Notes: generated by a model from the sequence alone, not told the origin. A stretch of 64,000 nt of DNA from Heliorestis convoluta (GCF_009649955.1 NZ_CP045875.1:1035501-1099500); one strand, 5' to 3'. Positions 24,945 to 33,829 are shown, numbered from the stretch's first letter. Numbers and translations: made by a program.

Positions 24945-24981
24945 ACCCATCGTAACGATAAAGTATACGATGGGTCTTTTG
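24945..24981 (+). terminator. Rho-independent terminator of the Ku-LigD operon
   Basis: ACCCATCGTA (24945-24954) pairs with TACGATGGGT (24966-24975), followed by CTTTTG. Confidence 0.75.
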
Positions 24982-25045
24982 TAGTGCTATTTTCATCGTA
25001 GGGCTGTGCCTATGGGGGGCACGAGGAGACCTTCTATAGCTTGTC

Positions 25046-25768
25046 TTATTCGTTGGAACTCTCTTCAGTCACTTCTACAGGCAAAGGCAATGGTTGGGCC
25101 TGTGGGGGGCTGTGGCATTCCATACAGCTCATATTCATAAAGCGATTGGCTTTCTCTTTTTGCTGGATAAAGTCATCAGCAGCAGCCATTAAAGCTTCTG
25201 CAGCTGTAGCATTGTTGTTTTGCTTTTCCTCAAGAGCTAGAGAAAGCAATGCACTTCCTGAACGTACTTGGAAGACGCTCTCTAAGAAGTCCTGATTAAC
25301 CTTGCTATGTCTTGGTGGCGTTCGATAAGAGGAAGCTTGGGCAATGATTTCTTCATCAATCATCGTCTGAATTTCTTCTAATGCAGTTGCTTGTTCTTCT
25401 ACTGTTAATTCTTCTAAAGCATCAATTTTTTCTAATACTTCACCAAAAGCTGCACTAGAAAGTCTTTGCCACTGTGAAAAATCTTGTCGTAACTGACTAC
25501 GAAGCGCAGCCTGGGCAGCCGCTTCGGCAGATTCTGTGCTTATGTATACAGTTGAAGTCTCTCCATCCCACTCTACATCAGCTTGCAAAGCTTCAGCAAT
25601 CGCACGAACTGGCACAAGTGTACGACCTTCTACAATTTGTGGTGCCACATCAGACTGAATCTCTTCTCCATTAACGAAAATCTTGATAGGACTAAAAGCA
25701 CTAGCCGCTACAACAGCACCCATAAAAAGTGCCGACGTAATGAAGGCCGTTAGAGTCCATTTTTTCAT
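25046..25768 (-). CDS. Exported stalk-domain protein with a CxxCH haem-c motif
   Basis: 240 aa. A signal peptide (to about residue 24) is followed by a copper_amine_oxidN1-type stalk repeat (about 27-75; IFVNGEEIQSDVAPQIVEGRTLVPVRAIAEAL). A long helical region (about 80-215) follows, then MSCMECHSPP near residue 220. CMECH is a perfect CxxCH c-type cytochrome attachment site, and the helices could form a four-helix cytochrome-like bundle. The C-terminus is Pro/Glu-rich. An extracellular haem protein role (electron transfer or sensing) is inferred; a second axial ligand cannot be assigned by eye. Monocistronic between two terminators. Confidence 0.75.
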   Translation of the reverse strand: MKKWTLTAFITSALFMGAVVAASAFSPIKIFVNGEEIQSDVAPQIVEGRTLVPVRAIAEALQADVEWDGETSTVYISTESAEAAAQAALRSQLRQDFSQWQRLSSAAFGEVLEKIDALEELTVEEQATALEEIQTMIDEEIIAQASSYRTPPRHSKVNQDFLESVFQVRSGSALLSLALEEKQNNNATAAEALMAAADDFIQQKEKANRFMNMSCMECHSPPQAQPLPLPVEVTEESSNE

Positions 25769-25930
25769 TTTCTCAAATCCTTTCTACTGTTTTTTTAGCT
25801 GGTGGGCATCTTTCCCACAACTTGTTCCTGCTTAATAAGGAAATAAGATTACAGGAGATCACTTCCAGCACTTTTGTAATGATAACAGCTCTTTTTTATA
25901 ATGACAAGGTATTTATTGGAAGAAGAATAA

Positions 25931-25969
25931 AGGTAACTGCACAAACCCTAAAGCTTGTACAGTTACCTT
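25931..25969. terminator. Terminator downstream of purL
   Basis: AGGTAACTG (25931-25939) pairs with CAGTTACCTT (25960-25969), with T/A-rich flanks both ways, just beyond the purL stop. Confidence 0.65.
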
Positions 25970-25980
25970 TTCAGATCTTC

Positions 25981-28900
25981 TTACTTAAAGTAGTTCACAC
26001 CGGCCTGGAAGATCTTTTGATCTTTTTCCCCAGGAATGTTGATAGCCACATGGTTACCAATGCGCTCTGAATGACCCATCTTACCGAGGATACGTCCATC
26101 AGGGCTTGTGATGCCTTCTACGGCACAAACAGAGCCGTTAGGGTTATAGGGCATGGCCATGGTCGGCTTGCCCTGGTCATCGACATACTGTGTAGCAATT
26201 TGACCCTTCTCGATAAGCTGCTGCAGTAGGGCATCGCTGGCTACAAAGCGACCTTCACCATGAGACATGGCAATACTATGGATGTCACCGAGAGCTGTCT
26301 CTTGTAACCAGGGGGAAAGATTCGAGACAACTTTCGTAGTAACCATAGAAGAAATGTGTCGACCGATGGTATTAAAGGTCAAAGTCGGGCTATCTTCCGT
26401 AATCTCTCGAATCTCACCATAAGGGAGAAGACCTAACTTAATCAAAGCCTGGAAGCCATTGCAGATCCCAATCATCAAGCCGTCTCTTTGCTCTAAGAGC
26501 TGGGTCACTGCTTCTTTGACCCTTGGATTGCGGAAGAAGGTAGCAATAAACTTGCCAGAACCTTCCGGCTCATCACCAGCACTAAAACCACCAGGAATCA
26601 TAATGATTTGTGCTTTTTCAATGGCTGCCACCATCGCTTCAATAGACTCTTCTACATCAGCAGCTGTCAGATTTCGAATCACCAAGCAATCGGCCTGCGC
26701 ACCGGCCTTTTCGAAAGCTTTAGCCGTATCGTATTCACAATTGGTACCAGGAAAGACAGGAATAAAGACTCTTGGTTTGGCTAGGGCTAAAGTGCTTTTG
26801 CTTCTTTCTAAGCCCTTGGTCGCACCGTCAAAAAGTATCTCCTTGGCTTCACCAGGCGCTTCTACTTTGCTAGGGAAGATTTTTTCAAGGGGACTTTCCC
26901 AGCGTTGTTGCGCCTCTTCCAGAGAAATGTTCACACCGTTGATCCGAATAGCTGGCTCTTCAACTGTCATTCCGAGTACTTCATAAGCGACAGTACCAAA
27001 GGCTGCAGCTAGATCAACAGAGGATGGAATTTCTAGAAGTAAAGAACCGTAATCAGCACTGAAAAGACGATGTTCTTCTATAGCCTCGTCAAAAGAGAAG
27101 CCAATGGTATTACCAAAAGCCATTTTGCTTACAGCGGCTGCAATACCACCGAATCGGACTGTCTGGGCAGCAAGAACCTGGCCTTTTTGCACCAGTTCAT
27201 AAACTTTTTGATAATTCCGTTCCAGTTGGTCGAGACAAGGCAAAGCCTTACCATCCTTTGGCAAAGGCAAAAGCACAACAGTACTACCAAACTTTTTGAA
27301 TTCTGGTGAAACCACTTTGTCGGCGTTGAGTACATTTACAGCAAAAGCAACGAGCGTTGGCGGAACATGCAAATCTTTAAAGGTACCAGACATGCTGTCT
27401 TTGCCGCCAATCGCGGGAATTTGTAGCGCTTTCTGAACCGCATGAGCACCTAAAAGAGCGCTAAAAGGTTTGCCCCACTTGCGCGCATCTTGCCCAAGCT
27501 TCTCAAAGTATTCCTGTAAAGTAAGGCGAATCTTGCGATAGTCTCCACCAAGTGCTACAACACGAGCAACCGCTTCGACTACGGCATAAAATGCACCGTG
27601 GAAGGGACTCCAAGAAGCAAGATGGGGGTCGTAACCAAAGGTCATGGCTGTCGCTGTTTTCGTCTCTCCCGAAAGAAGAGGAATTTTTGCTACCATGCCT
27701 TCTGCCGGCGTGACTTGATTGCGTCCACCAAAAGGCAGTAGAACAGATCCAGCGCCAATGGTGCTGTCAAAGCGCTCCACAAGACCTTTTTGACTGCAAA
27801 CGTTTAAGTCTTCTAAGTTCGTTAACCAGGCTTCCTTTAGATCAGGTAAGGTTTCTTTCACTTTGGACGGGATGCTTTGGAAGTAGTTTTCCTGCTCTTC
27901 CGGTGCTTCTACAACCACTTCTGTCTTTTGTTGCACACCGTTGGTATCAAGAAATTGACGACTTACATCAACAATGGCTTGTCCACGCCAAAACATTTTC
28001 AATCTTTGCTCATCCGTTACGGTCGCAACAACAATGGCTTCTAAATTTTCTTCTTGCGCAAAGCGCTGGAAGGCTTCCACGTTTTCTGGTGCAATGACGA
28101 CAGCCATCCGCTCTTGTGACTCCGAAATGGCCAGTTCAGTACCATCCAAACCTTCGTATTTACGAGGCACTGCGTCTAAATTAATATGCAATCCTTCGGT
28201 AAGCTCACCAATGGCCACTGAAACACCGCCGGCACCAAAGTCATTACACTTTTTGATCATTTTGCTTACTTGGGCATTGCGGAAAAGCCTTTGAATCTTT
28301 CGTTCTGTAGGAGGATTGCCTTTTTGCACTTCGGCGCCACAAGTAAAGAGAGAGTCTTCTGTGTGCTCTTTGGACGAGCCGGTAGCGCCACCGCAGCCAT
28401 CGCGACCGGTGCGACCACCAACAAGCACAATCAAATCACCGGCGACAGGCTTTTTCCGAACCACATTCTCTTTCGGAGCTGCCGCCATAACAGCGCCAAT
28501 CTCCATTCTTTTGGCCACAAAACCTTCATGATATAGTTCAGCAACTTGCCCTGTTGCTAGGCCAATCTGGTTACCATAAGAACTATAACCAGCAGCAGCA
28601 CCAATGGTAATCTTTCGTTGTGGCAATTTACCAGGCAAGGTTTCTTCCACCTTGCGTCGAGGATCGCCACTGCCTGTTACACGCATGGCTTGATAGACAT
28701 AAGAGCGTCCCGACAAAGGATCGCGAATGGCACCTCCGAGACAAGTAGCAGCACCACCAAAGGGCTCAATTTCAGTAGGATGGTTGTGCGTCTCATTTTT
28801 GAACATAACAAGCCAGTCTTCAGTCTGACCATCCACATCAACAGGGACTACAATGCTGCAAGCGTTAATCTCATCGGAAACATCTAAATCGCTGAGCAAC

Positions 28901-29775
28901 CCTTTTTTACGTAGTTCCTTCATGGCCAGTACAGCAATATCCATCAAGCATTCATCTCGTTCGTTCACTTTCTCTTCATAGACAAAGTTACGAGATGCCA
29001 CATATTCTTCATAGGCTTTTTGAATCGGTTCTGCAAAAAGACCTTCTTCGATGGTTACATCCTCAATTTTTGTTAAAAAAGTAGTATGACGACAGTGATC
29101 GGACCAATAAGTATCAATTACTTTAATTTCCGTAATCGAGGGATCGCGCTTTTCTTCATCTCGGAAATAGGCTTGACAAAAGATCAGATCTTCTATATTC
29201 ATCGCCAAACCGGTTTCGTCCATCCAAGCTTGTAACTCTTCTTCTGACTTCTGAGTAAAGCCATGCAAAATGGCCACATCAGCCGGTACCTCTGCCCTTA
29301 CCGTTAAAGTCTCAGGCTTTTCTAAAGCAGCTTCTCTTGCTTCTACGGGATTAATAAGATAAGACTTAATCTTATTGATTTGCTCTTCTGTAAGGGAGCC
29401 GCGGAGTACAATCACAGGCGCTGTTACAATAAGAGGCCTTTCTTTTTGCGTTAAAAGCTGAACAGACTGCGCGGCTGAGTCGGCTCTTTGATCGTATTGC
29501 CCCGGCAAGTATTCCCAAGCAAAGAGATGGTCTCCTTCTTCCACTGGAAAAACTTCATCATAGACACGGTCTACAGGAGGCTCAGAAAAAATCGTATTGC
29601 GAGCTTCTCTGTACTCCTCATCAGTCATACCTGCTATATCGTAACGATGAACAATGCGCAAGCCGTCTAAGCCTTGTATAGCCAAATTCTCTTTCAAATC
29701 GCTATAGAGACTTCGAGCTTCAACATCAAAACCTTCTTTTTTCTCAACATAAATTCGTCTCACATCTTGTGTCAT
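25981..29775 (-). CDS. purL: Phosphoribosylformylglycinamidine synthase, large single-chain form
   Basis: About 1264 aa from ATG 29775 (MTQDVRRIYVEKKEGF), with CAGGAGG nearby; the longer frame upstream lacks a site. Converts FGAR, glutamine and ATP to FGAM in purine synthesis. N-terminal PurS-like and linker region, then two AIRS-type ATP-binding halves (NETHNHPTEIEPFGGAATCLGG; GGRTGRDGCGGATG; FGAGGVSVAIGEL; GGKDSMSGTF). A C-terminal class-I glutamine amidotransferase domain follows (FPGTNCEYDTAKAF, GICNGFQALIKLG with the nucleophilic Cys; SHGEGRF). This fused form differs from the separate PurS/PurQ/PurL of most Bacillus and matches the Clostridia-type ~1250-aa enzyme. Monocistronic; no purine riboswitch seen. 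Confidence 0.93.
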   Translation of the reverse strand: MTQDVRRIYVEKKEGFDVEARSLYSDLKENLAIQGLDGLRIVHRYDIAGMTDEEYREARNTIFSEPPVDRVYDEVFPVEEGDHLFAWEYLPGQYDQRADSAAQSVQLLTQKERPLIVTAPVIVLRGSLTEEQINKIKSYLINPVEAREAALEKPETLTVRAEVPADVAILHGFTQKSEEELQAWMDETGLAMNIEDLIFCQAYFRDEEKRDPSITEIKVIDTYWSDHCRHTTFLTKIEDVTIEEGLFAEPIQKAYEEYVASRNFVYEEKVNERDECLMDIAVLAMKELRKKGLLSDLDVSDEINACSIVVPVDVDGQTEDWLVMFKNETHNHPTEIEPFGGAATCLGGAIRDPLSGRSYVYQAMRVTGSGDPRRKVEETLPGKLPQRKITIGAAAGYSSYGNQIGLATGQVAELYHEGFVAKRMEIGAVMAAAPKENVVRKKPVAGDLIVLVGGRTGRDGCGGATGSSKEHTEDSLFTCGAEVQKGNPPTERKIQRLFRNAQVSKMIKKCNDFGAGGVSVAIGELTEGLHINLDAVPRKYEGLDGTELAISESQERMAVVIAPENVEAFQRFAQEENLEAIVVATVTDEQRLKMFWRGQAIVDVSRQFLDTNGVQQKTEVVVEAPEEQENYFQSIPSKVKETLPDLKEAWLTNLEDLNVCSQKGLVERFDSTIGAGSVLLPFGGRNQVTPAEGMVAKIPLLSGETKTATAMTFGYDPHLASWSPFHGAFYAVVEAVARVVALGGDYRKIRLTLQEYFEKLGQDARKWGKPFSALLGAHAVQKALQIPAIGGKDSMSGTFKDLHVPPTLVAFAVNVLNADKVVSPEFKKFGSTVVLLPLPKDGKALPCLDQLERNYQKVYELVQKGQVLAAQTVRFGGIAAAVSKMAFGNTIGFSFDEAIEEHRLFSADYGSLLLEIPSSVDLAAAFGTVAYEVLGMTVEEPAIRINGVNISLEEAQQRWESPLEKIFPSKVEAPGEAKEILFDGATKGLERSKSTLALAKPRVFIPVFPGTNCEYDTAKAFEKAGAQADCLVIRNLTAADVEESIEAMVAAIEKAQIIMIPGGFSAGDEPEGSGKFIATFFRNPRVKEAVTQLLEQRDGLMIGICNGFQALIKLGLLPYGEIREITEDSPTLTFNTIGRHISSMVTTKVVSNLSPWLQETALGDIHSIAMSHGEGRFVASDALLQQLIEKGQIATQYVDDQGKPTMAMPYNPNGSVCAVEGITSPDGRILGKMGHSERIGNHVAINIPGEKDQKIFQAGVNYFK

Positions 29776-29841
29776 GAAGATCCTCCTGTATAAAATATAC
29801 AAACATTACGAATAAAACTTTAACAAAGCTTTTATAAGAAT

Positions 29842-29870
29842 ATACTATTAAGAATAAATGATGACAGCAA
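29842..29870 (-). promoter_or_regulatory. purL promoter
   Basis: On the minus strand TTGCTG (29865-29870), 17 bp, TAGTAT (29842-29847), about 65 bp before the purL start and downstream of the ncRNA terminator. Confidence 0.55.
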
Positions 29871-29884
29871 GAAGGGCAAGAAAA

Positions 29885-30525
29885 AAACAAAAAGAGAAGG
29901 CTGATTAAAAAGCCTTCTCTCTAGAAGCAACCATCCCTACAGTTCCTACATAGACTAAACAATCTACCAAAGTAAAGGATTCAAAACCAACCCTTTCCCT
30001 AAGAAAAAACAGGTGATGGACTAAATTTACCGACGTAACAAGAGACAACATACCCGATTGCTGAGTTACTACTGAATAACCCTAAAACTACTCAATTCAC
30101 CAAACTAAAGTCACTAACTCTACCCAAGCAGAGAGTCACTAAAAAACCTTACCAAAGTTTCGAAACCAGAATTACCTGATTCACCATATGGGCTGATTTA
30201 CCCAACAAAAGGGATTCAACTTACCAATCTTAAGTCTACTAAATATACCGTACTAATAAATCGACGTTACCAAGTTACCAGTAGGTTCACGTAGTCAACC
30301 AAAATACCCAAACTCGAGAATACTAGAAACACCGGATTGAAAGACAAACATCGCAACCACTTACGGTTTTCTCCAGGTGACACTCAGCATGACTGGGTAA
30401 ATCCTAGGAAAATCTTTCTCTAAAAACCTTCGAATGAATTAAACCCACCTGACAACCTACCTGACGATGCTTTCTACGCTCCTTTTTCGTTTCTCTCTCT
30501 CTCTGAAACTGTAAGGATATTGCCT
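29885..30525 (-). ncRNA. Candidate ~640-nt non-coding transcript with quasi-periodic GGT motif
   Basis: No frame is open on either strand. On the minus strand a good promoter (30532-30560) starts it. A hairpin GAGAAGGCT/AGCCTTCTC (plus 29894-29902, 29911-29919), followed by a U-rich run, ends it before the purL promoter. In between, GGTAA/GGTGA/GGTAG motifs followed by A/T and often TTAGT recur about every 20-29 nt; the matching plus-strand ACC positions include 30029, 30052, 30079, 30099, 30122, 30151, 30174, 30200, 30223, 30247 and 30269. It does not match RNase P, tmRNA, SRP or 6S features I know. Function unknown. Confidence 0.5.
29886..29921 (-). terminator. Terminator of the candidate ncRNA
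   Basis: Minus-strand 9-bp stem with a short A-rich loop, then TTTTTGTTTTTTT. It isolates the upstream transcript from purL. Confidence 0.75.
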
Positions 30526-30531
30526 GACTAA

Positions 30532-30560
30532 AGTGTACCACAGTGTTACTCTTTTGACAA
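30532..30560 (-). promoter_or_regulatory. Promoter of the candidate ncRNA
   Basis: TTGTCA (plus 30555-30560), 17 bp, TACACT (plus 30532-30537). An inverted repeat AAGTAC..GTACTT (plus about 30559-30576) overlaps the -35 end and may be an operator. Confidence 0.6.
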
Positions 30561-30595
30561 GTACTTTTTGGTACTTTTTCAATATTATTTTCAGA

Positions 30596-30802
30596 CTATT
30601 TGCCTTTTTTCTCTTGAAAACCTGTACAGGGATGGCCGCAGCTTTGAAACACTACGAGACTGGGCATATGTGCTGTTTTAAAGTTAAGAAGTCTACAACC
30701 TCGAGGATGCCGATCTTCCCAGGTGATATAAAAGTGCTCACAGCGCAGGCAGTTTATTCTTTTCTTTTCTCTAGCAATAGGACGATTATCTTTATTCGTC
30801 AT
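30596..30802 (-). CDS. Small conserved Cys-motif protein
   Basis: 68 aa, ATG with AAGGATGG upstream. The pattern CLRCEHFYITWEDRHPRGCRLLNFKTAHMPS followed by GHPCTGFQEK matches a widespread small Clostridia/Deltaproteobacteria family (often automatically labelled as uracil-DNA-glycosylase-related without evidence). CxxC..GC..C could bind zinc or iron. Function unknown. It lies between uppP and the ncRNA promoter on the same strand. Confidence 0.75.
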   Translation of the reverse strand: MTNKDNRPIAREKKRINCLRCEHFYITWEDRHPRGCRLLNFKTAHMPSLVVFQSCGHPCTGFQEKKGK

Positions 30803-30843
30803 GATCCATCCTTATCCCTACATTGATAATTCTTTTCTCCATT

Positions 30844-31650
30844 CTACAAGAAAAATATCCAGTAGAAAGCAGCCAGGATAAATCGATAATAGGCAAAAGG
30901 CGCCAAGCCTACGTTTTCCAAGAACCGCAAAAACCAGACAATCGATAGCCAGGCCACAAAAAAGGCTGTTACAAAACCAAGGGCAAAGACAGGAACATCC
31001 GCCATTGTTAAGATGTGGTAAGATTTGAGCAAATCATAGCCTGTTGCAGCAAACATAATCGGTACAGCTACAATAAAAGAAAGCTCCGCCGCCACTTTGG
31101 GTGTTAACCCTACGAGAATGCCACCTGAAATGGTCGCTCCGGAACGGGAAAAGCCAGGCCATAAGGATAAACATTGAAACAAACCTACAGCAAAAGATTG
31201 TCGAAGCGTAATGTCATCAAACCTATCAACCTTTGCTTTGGCCGAATAACGATCGGCCACAAGCAACAAGACAGCACCGACAACAAGTCCAATGATAACC
31301 GTTTCCTCAGAAAAGAGCCGTTCTTTAATAAGACCATGCAATAGATAGCCCAGTAACAACGCCGGCATTAAGGCTGCAAGCAAATGCAATACAGAAAACC
31401 CATGGCGAGGTGGTTTTAAGCCTTGCTTGAAAAAAAGCTGACCCATATCAATAAATTTTTCCTTGTAAAGGAAAAGAACTGATAGTATGGCGCCTAACTG
31501 TATAAAAATCTCAAAAGTAGCTGCTTTTTCATCATCGAATCCAAGCAAGTGACCTAACAAAATTAAGTGTCCTGTCGACGAAACCGGTAAAAACTCTGTA
31601 AAACCCTCTACAATCGCCAGTATGAGGGCAACTACATAGAGATTTTCCAC
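30844..31650 (-). CDS. uppP: Undecaprenyl-diphosphatase UppP/BacA
   Basis: 268 aa polytopic membrane enzyme that dephosphorylates undecaprenyl pyrophosphate, recycling the lipid carrier of wall synthesis and conferring bacitracin tolerance. Signatures: VEGFTEFLPVSSTGHLIL near residue 15 (Glu-rich motif) and PGFSRSGATISGG near residue 163. The remainder is hydrophobic helices. Full length for the family. Confidence 0.95.
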   Translation of the reverse strand: MENLYVVALILAIVEGFTEFLPVSSTGHLILLGHLLGFDDEKAATFEIFIQLGAILSVLFLYKEKFIDMGQLFFKQGLKPPRHGFSVLHLLAALMPALLLGYLLHGLIKERLFSEETVIIGLVVGAVLLLVADRYSAKAKVDRFDDITLRQSFAVGLFQCLSLWPGFSRSGATISGGILVGLTPKVAAELSFIVAVPIMFAATGYDLLKSYHILTMADVPVFALGFVTAFFVAWLSIVWFLRFLENVGLAPFAYYRFILAAFYWIFFL

Positions 31651-31682
31651 AGATTCAACTCCTCAAGAAGCCTGAAATGGAT

Positions 31683-32054
31683 CTAGCGAATCAATCGAAT
31701 TGTCAAAGGGTAACGATAACGAATTCCTTCATTCGATCGGATCGCCGCAATAATCGTTAGAATGAAATGAGCAATTGGAATAATGATCAAAAAGGGGATT
31801 CCAATGGCAATCACCACTAATATGCCTGCTATAAAAGTATATAGTAAAAGGCTGATTTGAAAATTCAGCGCTTCTTTTCCTTGATCGTCAACAAAAGGCA
31901 TAGACTCCCTTTTGAGCAACCAGATGATCAAAGGTGGAACAATCTGTCCAACAAGGGGTAAAAGATAGCCAAGAAAAGATGATATATGACACAACATAGC
32001 CCACATACGTTCATCTTTCGAAGGATTCGTTATAGGATCTATACTGAGATTCAC
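31683..32054 (-). CDS. DUF4870 (Tic20-like) membrane protein
   Basis: About 123 aa from GTG 32054 (MNLSIDPITNPSKDERMWAM), because AAGGAGG lies six bases upstream; the longer ATG frame reads through this site. Three hydrophobic segments (ISSFLGYLLPLVGQIVPPLIIWLL; FQISLLLYTFIAGILVVIAIGIPFLIIIPIAHFILTIIAA) with the VDDQGKEALNFQISL motif are diagnostic of DUF4870. Function unknown. Confidence 0.82.
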   Translation of the reverse strand: MNLSIDPITNPSKDERMWAMLCHISSFLGYLLPLVGQIVPPLIIWLLKRESMPFVDDQGKEALNFQISLLLYTFIAGILVVIAIGIPFLIIIPIAHFILTIIAAIRSNEGIRYRYPLTIRLIR

Positions 32055-32176
32055 AAAAACCCTCCTTTCCATACAATATTGCATCTTTATTCATTAGGAA
32101 AGCAACAAAGAAGCCTTTTATGTTCACAGTAGAAGGTTCATAAAAGGCTTTCTATCTCTGTCTAAAAATCTCCTGC

Positions 32177-32908
32177 TCACTTTGTAGATTCATAGTCTAG
32201 GTCATAGGCATCAAAACCCCAAGACGTAGCATCTTTATACTCTGGTACGCCTGCAAAGATAAAGACATAAGCAACATTTTCGCCCGGCTTTAATTGGACA
32301 GGAATATTTTCGAATCTGTGATCAGCCACAACGGCTTGTTCTCCATCCTTATTAGCCATGTAAATTTTGATATCAATATAATTTACTTTTGTAATGGTAT
32401 CATTGCCACGATTGTAGAAGATTCCTTCTGCTTTTAAGATACCTTCTTCATAGAAAACTTTCTCCAAATCAAATTCTATCAAGGAATCCTCTAAAGGTTT
32501 GCAATTAATATCAACACGTCTTTGTTCGCCATCCCAAGCTACCTTTTTGTCCAAACTTTCAGCAATAAAGCGTAAGGGTACATATGTTCTGTCATTGATA
32601 ATCGTAGCGGCTACATCTAACTCGATAATCTTATCGCCTACTCTCGCTTCTCGATTATCGATTTGTAACCATATATGTCCTGACGTAACGGAACGTTCTT
32701 CTGCATTCCATGTAACAGTTTGACCGAGAGCCTCAAAAATAGCACGCATCGGCACTAGCGTTCGATTGTTTTCAATCACAGCAGGACTCTCAGAAAGGAG
32801 TGGAACCTCATTAATAAAAACAGTAGGCGGTGCCGCAATCGCAGAAGTCACGACCATTATCGAGAAGAACAGTAACAAGGCAAGAACGATATACTTTTTT
32901 TGCTTCAT
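32177..32908 (-). CDS. Exported stalk-domain (copper amine oxidase N-like) protein
   Basis: 243 aa. Signal peptide to about residue 25. Two tandem stalk repeats follow (about 28-135; VFINEVPLLSESPAVIENNRTLVPMRAIFEALGQTV and IIELDVAATIINDRTYVPLRFIAESLDKKVAWDGE). The C-terminal beta-rich domain (about 140-243; VFYEEGILKAEGIFYNRGNDTITKV) resembles FxLYD-type or similar extracellular folds. Likely wall- or membrane-associated after export; no enzymatic motif seen. Confidence 0.78.
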   Translation of the reverse strand: MKQKKYIVLALLLFFSIMVVTSAIAAPPTVFINEVPLLSESPAVIENNRTLVPMRAIFEALGQTVTWNAEERSVTSGHIWLQIDNREARVGDKIIELDVAATIINDRTYVPLRFIAESLDKKVAWDGEQRRVDINCKPLEDSLIEFDLEKVFYEEGILKAEGIFYNRGNDTITKVNYIDIKIYMANKDGEQAVVADHRFENIPVQLKPGENVAYVFIFAGVPEYKDATSWGFDAYDLDYESTK

Positions 32909-33025
32909 AAAAAAACCCCCTTCTCTTTTAGTTGTTTAAAAAGTAAGCTACACCTTCCATTTGACAACGGAATCATTACTTTGTCAAGTCTTTTCACAAT
33001 GAGAACAAAATGAGAACAGAAACGC

Positions 33026-33059
33026 AAAAAACCGCTTAAAGCCTTTGCTTTAAAGCGGT
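33026..33059 (-). terminator. Terminator of the tRNA operon
   Basis: Minus-strand ACCGCTTTAAAGC / GCTTTAAGCGGT stem followed by T6. Confidence 0.8.
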
Positions 33060-33183
33060 CTCCATTGCGATTCGGGTAGTTAGATCCCATGACTTCATCG
33101 GTAGAACTTCTTCATAGCTGATACAAACAACTAGACTCCAGCCGTTCCATCCACCTGGTGATCCCGCAGACCCTTATGTACGA

Positions 33184-33259
<76 letters not shown>

Positions 33260-33265
33260 AAAATA

Positions 33266-33341
33266 TGGTGACCCGTAGGGGATTCGAACCCCTGTTACCG
33301 CCGTGAAAGGGCGGTGTCTTAGACCACTTGACCAACGGGCC
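33266..33341 (-). tRNA. tRNA-Glu (TTC)
   Basis: 76 nt with encoded CCA; anticodon stem CCGCC/GGCGG around CTTTCAC, anticodon TTC; T-arm GGGGTTCGAATCCCC. Confidence 0.95.
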
Positions 33342-33346
33342 TTATA

Positions 33347-33421
33347 TGGCTGGGGTGGCTGGATTCGAACCAACGAATGGCGGAGTCAAAGTCCGCTGCC
33401 TTACCACTTGGCTACACCCCA
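33347..33421 (-). tRNA. tRNA-Gln (TTG)
   Basis: 75 nt with encoded CCA; acceptor TGGGGTG; anticodon loop CTTTGAC, anticodon TTG. Confidence 0.95.
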
Positions 33422-33434
33422 ACGGTGGAGAAAA

Positions 33435-33519
<85 letters not shown>

Positions 33520-33527
33520 TATTACGT

Positions 33528-33604
33528 TGGTAGCGGTGGTAGGATTTGAACCTACGACTCTACGGGTATGAACCGTATGCTCTGACCAACTGAGCTACAC
33601 CGCC
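33528..33604 (-). tRNA. tRNA-Met (CAT), elongator type
   Basis: 77 nt; acceptor GGCGGTG with a G-U first pair; anticodon stem TACGG/CCGTA around TTCATAC; sequence close to Bacillus elongator tRNA-Met. First in the operon. Confidence 0.92.
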
Positions 33605-33640
33605 AGACTGTTTGCGACCAAACCCCGGTCACAGGACAGT

Positions 33641-33669
33641 ATGTTATCACTTATCTCTGGACTTGTCAA
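33641..33669 (-). promoter_or_regulatory. Promoter of the tRNA operon
   Basis: Minus-strand TTGACA (33664-33669), exact 17-bp spacer, TAACAT (33641-33646), 37 bp before tRNA-Met. Confidence 0.75.
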
Positions 33670-33718
33670 CAAGTTTAGCAAACATTTTTCGATATTTTTT
33701 TCGTACCCTTATACGGGA

Positions 33719-33829
33719 GCCTAAGCATCTCGCTTTCCTCCCCTTTGGACTGGATCCACACTGTTACCGCCAGCAAAGCTGGCAACCGTTGAGATCCCAA
33801 GCCCCGCTCGGTCGGCGAGATGCCTAGGC
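33719..33829 (+). repeat. Structured repeat element, copy C
   Basis: Arms GCCTAAGCATCTCGC (33719-33733) and GCGAGATGCCTAGGC (33815-33829) are complementary. The core GGACTGGATCCACACTGTTA, then CCGCCAGCAAAGCTGGC, then TGAGATCCCAAGCC matches copy B closely and copy A more distantly. It lies between the leuS 3' end and the tRNA promoter. Confidence 0.8.

Noticed and set aside
29776-29884. Purine riboswitch in front of purL
   Set aside because: The leader is too short and lacks the conserved aptamer helices and loops.
29930-30360. Spaced GGT/ACC motifs as a CRISPR array
   Set aside because: Units are only 2-6 conserved bases with variable 20-29-nt spacing. There are no identical repeats and no cas genes in the window.
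30490-30506. CT-dinucleotide run as a regulatory microsatellite
   Set aside because: Short (about seven units), inside the putative ncRNA 5' end; nothing else supports a function.
29885-30525. Known large RNA (RNase P, tmRNA, SRP RNA, OLE)
   Set aside because: No recognisable conserved core motifs of RNase P or tmRNA; no OapA-type gene or isoprenoid genes nearby as expected for OLE. This is recall, not a model search.
32905-33090. 61-aa minus-strand ORF upstream of the stalk protein
   Set aside because: Overlaps the tRNA operon terminator and the leader of the stalk gene; no ribosome-binding site or family resemblance.
33719-33829. Copy C hairpin as a simple leuS terminator
   Set aside because: Its 111-nt architecture matches copies A and B, which are not at gene ends in the same orientation, and it lacks a U-run.
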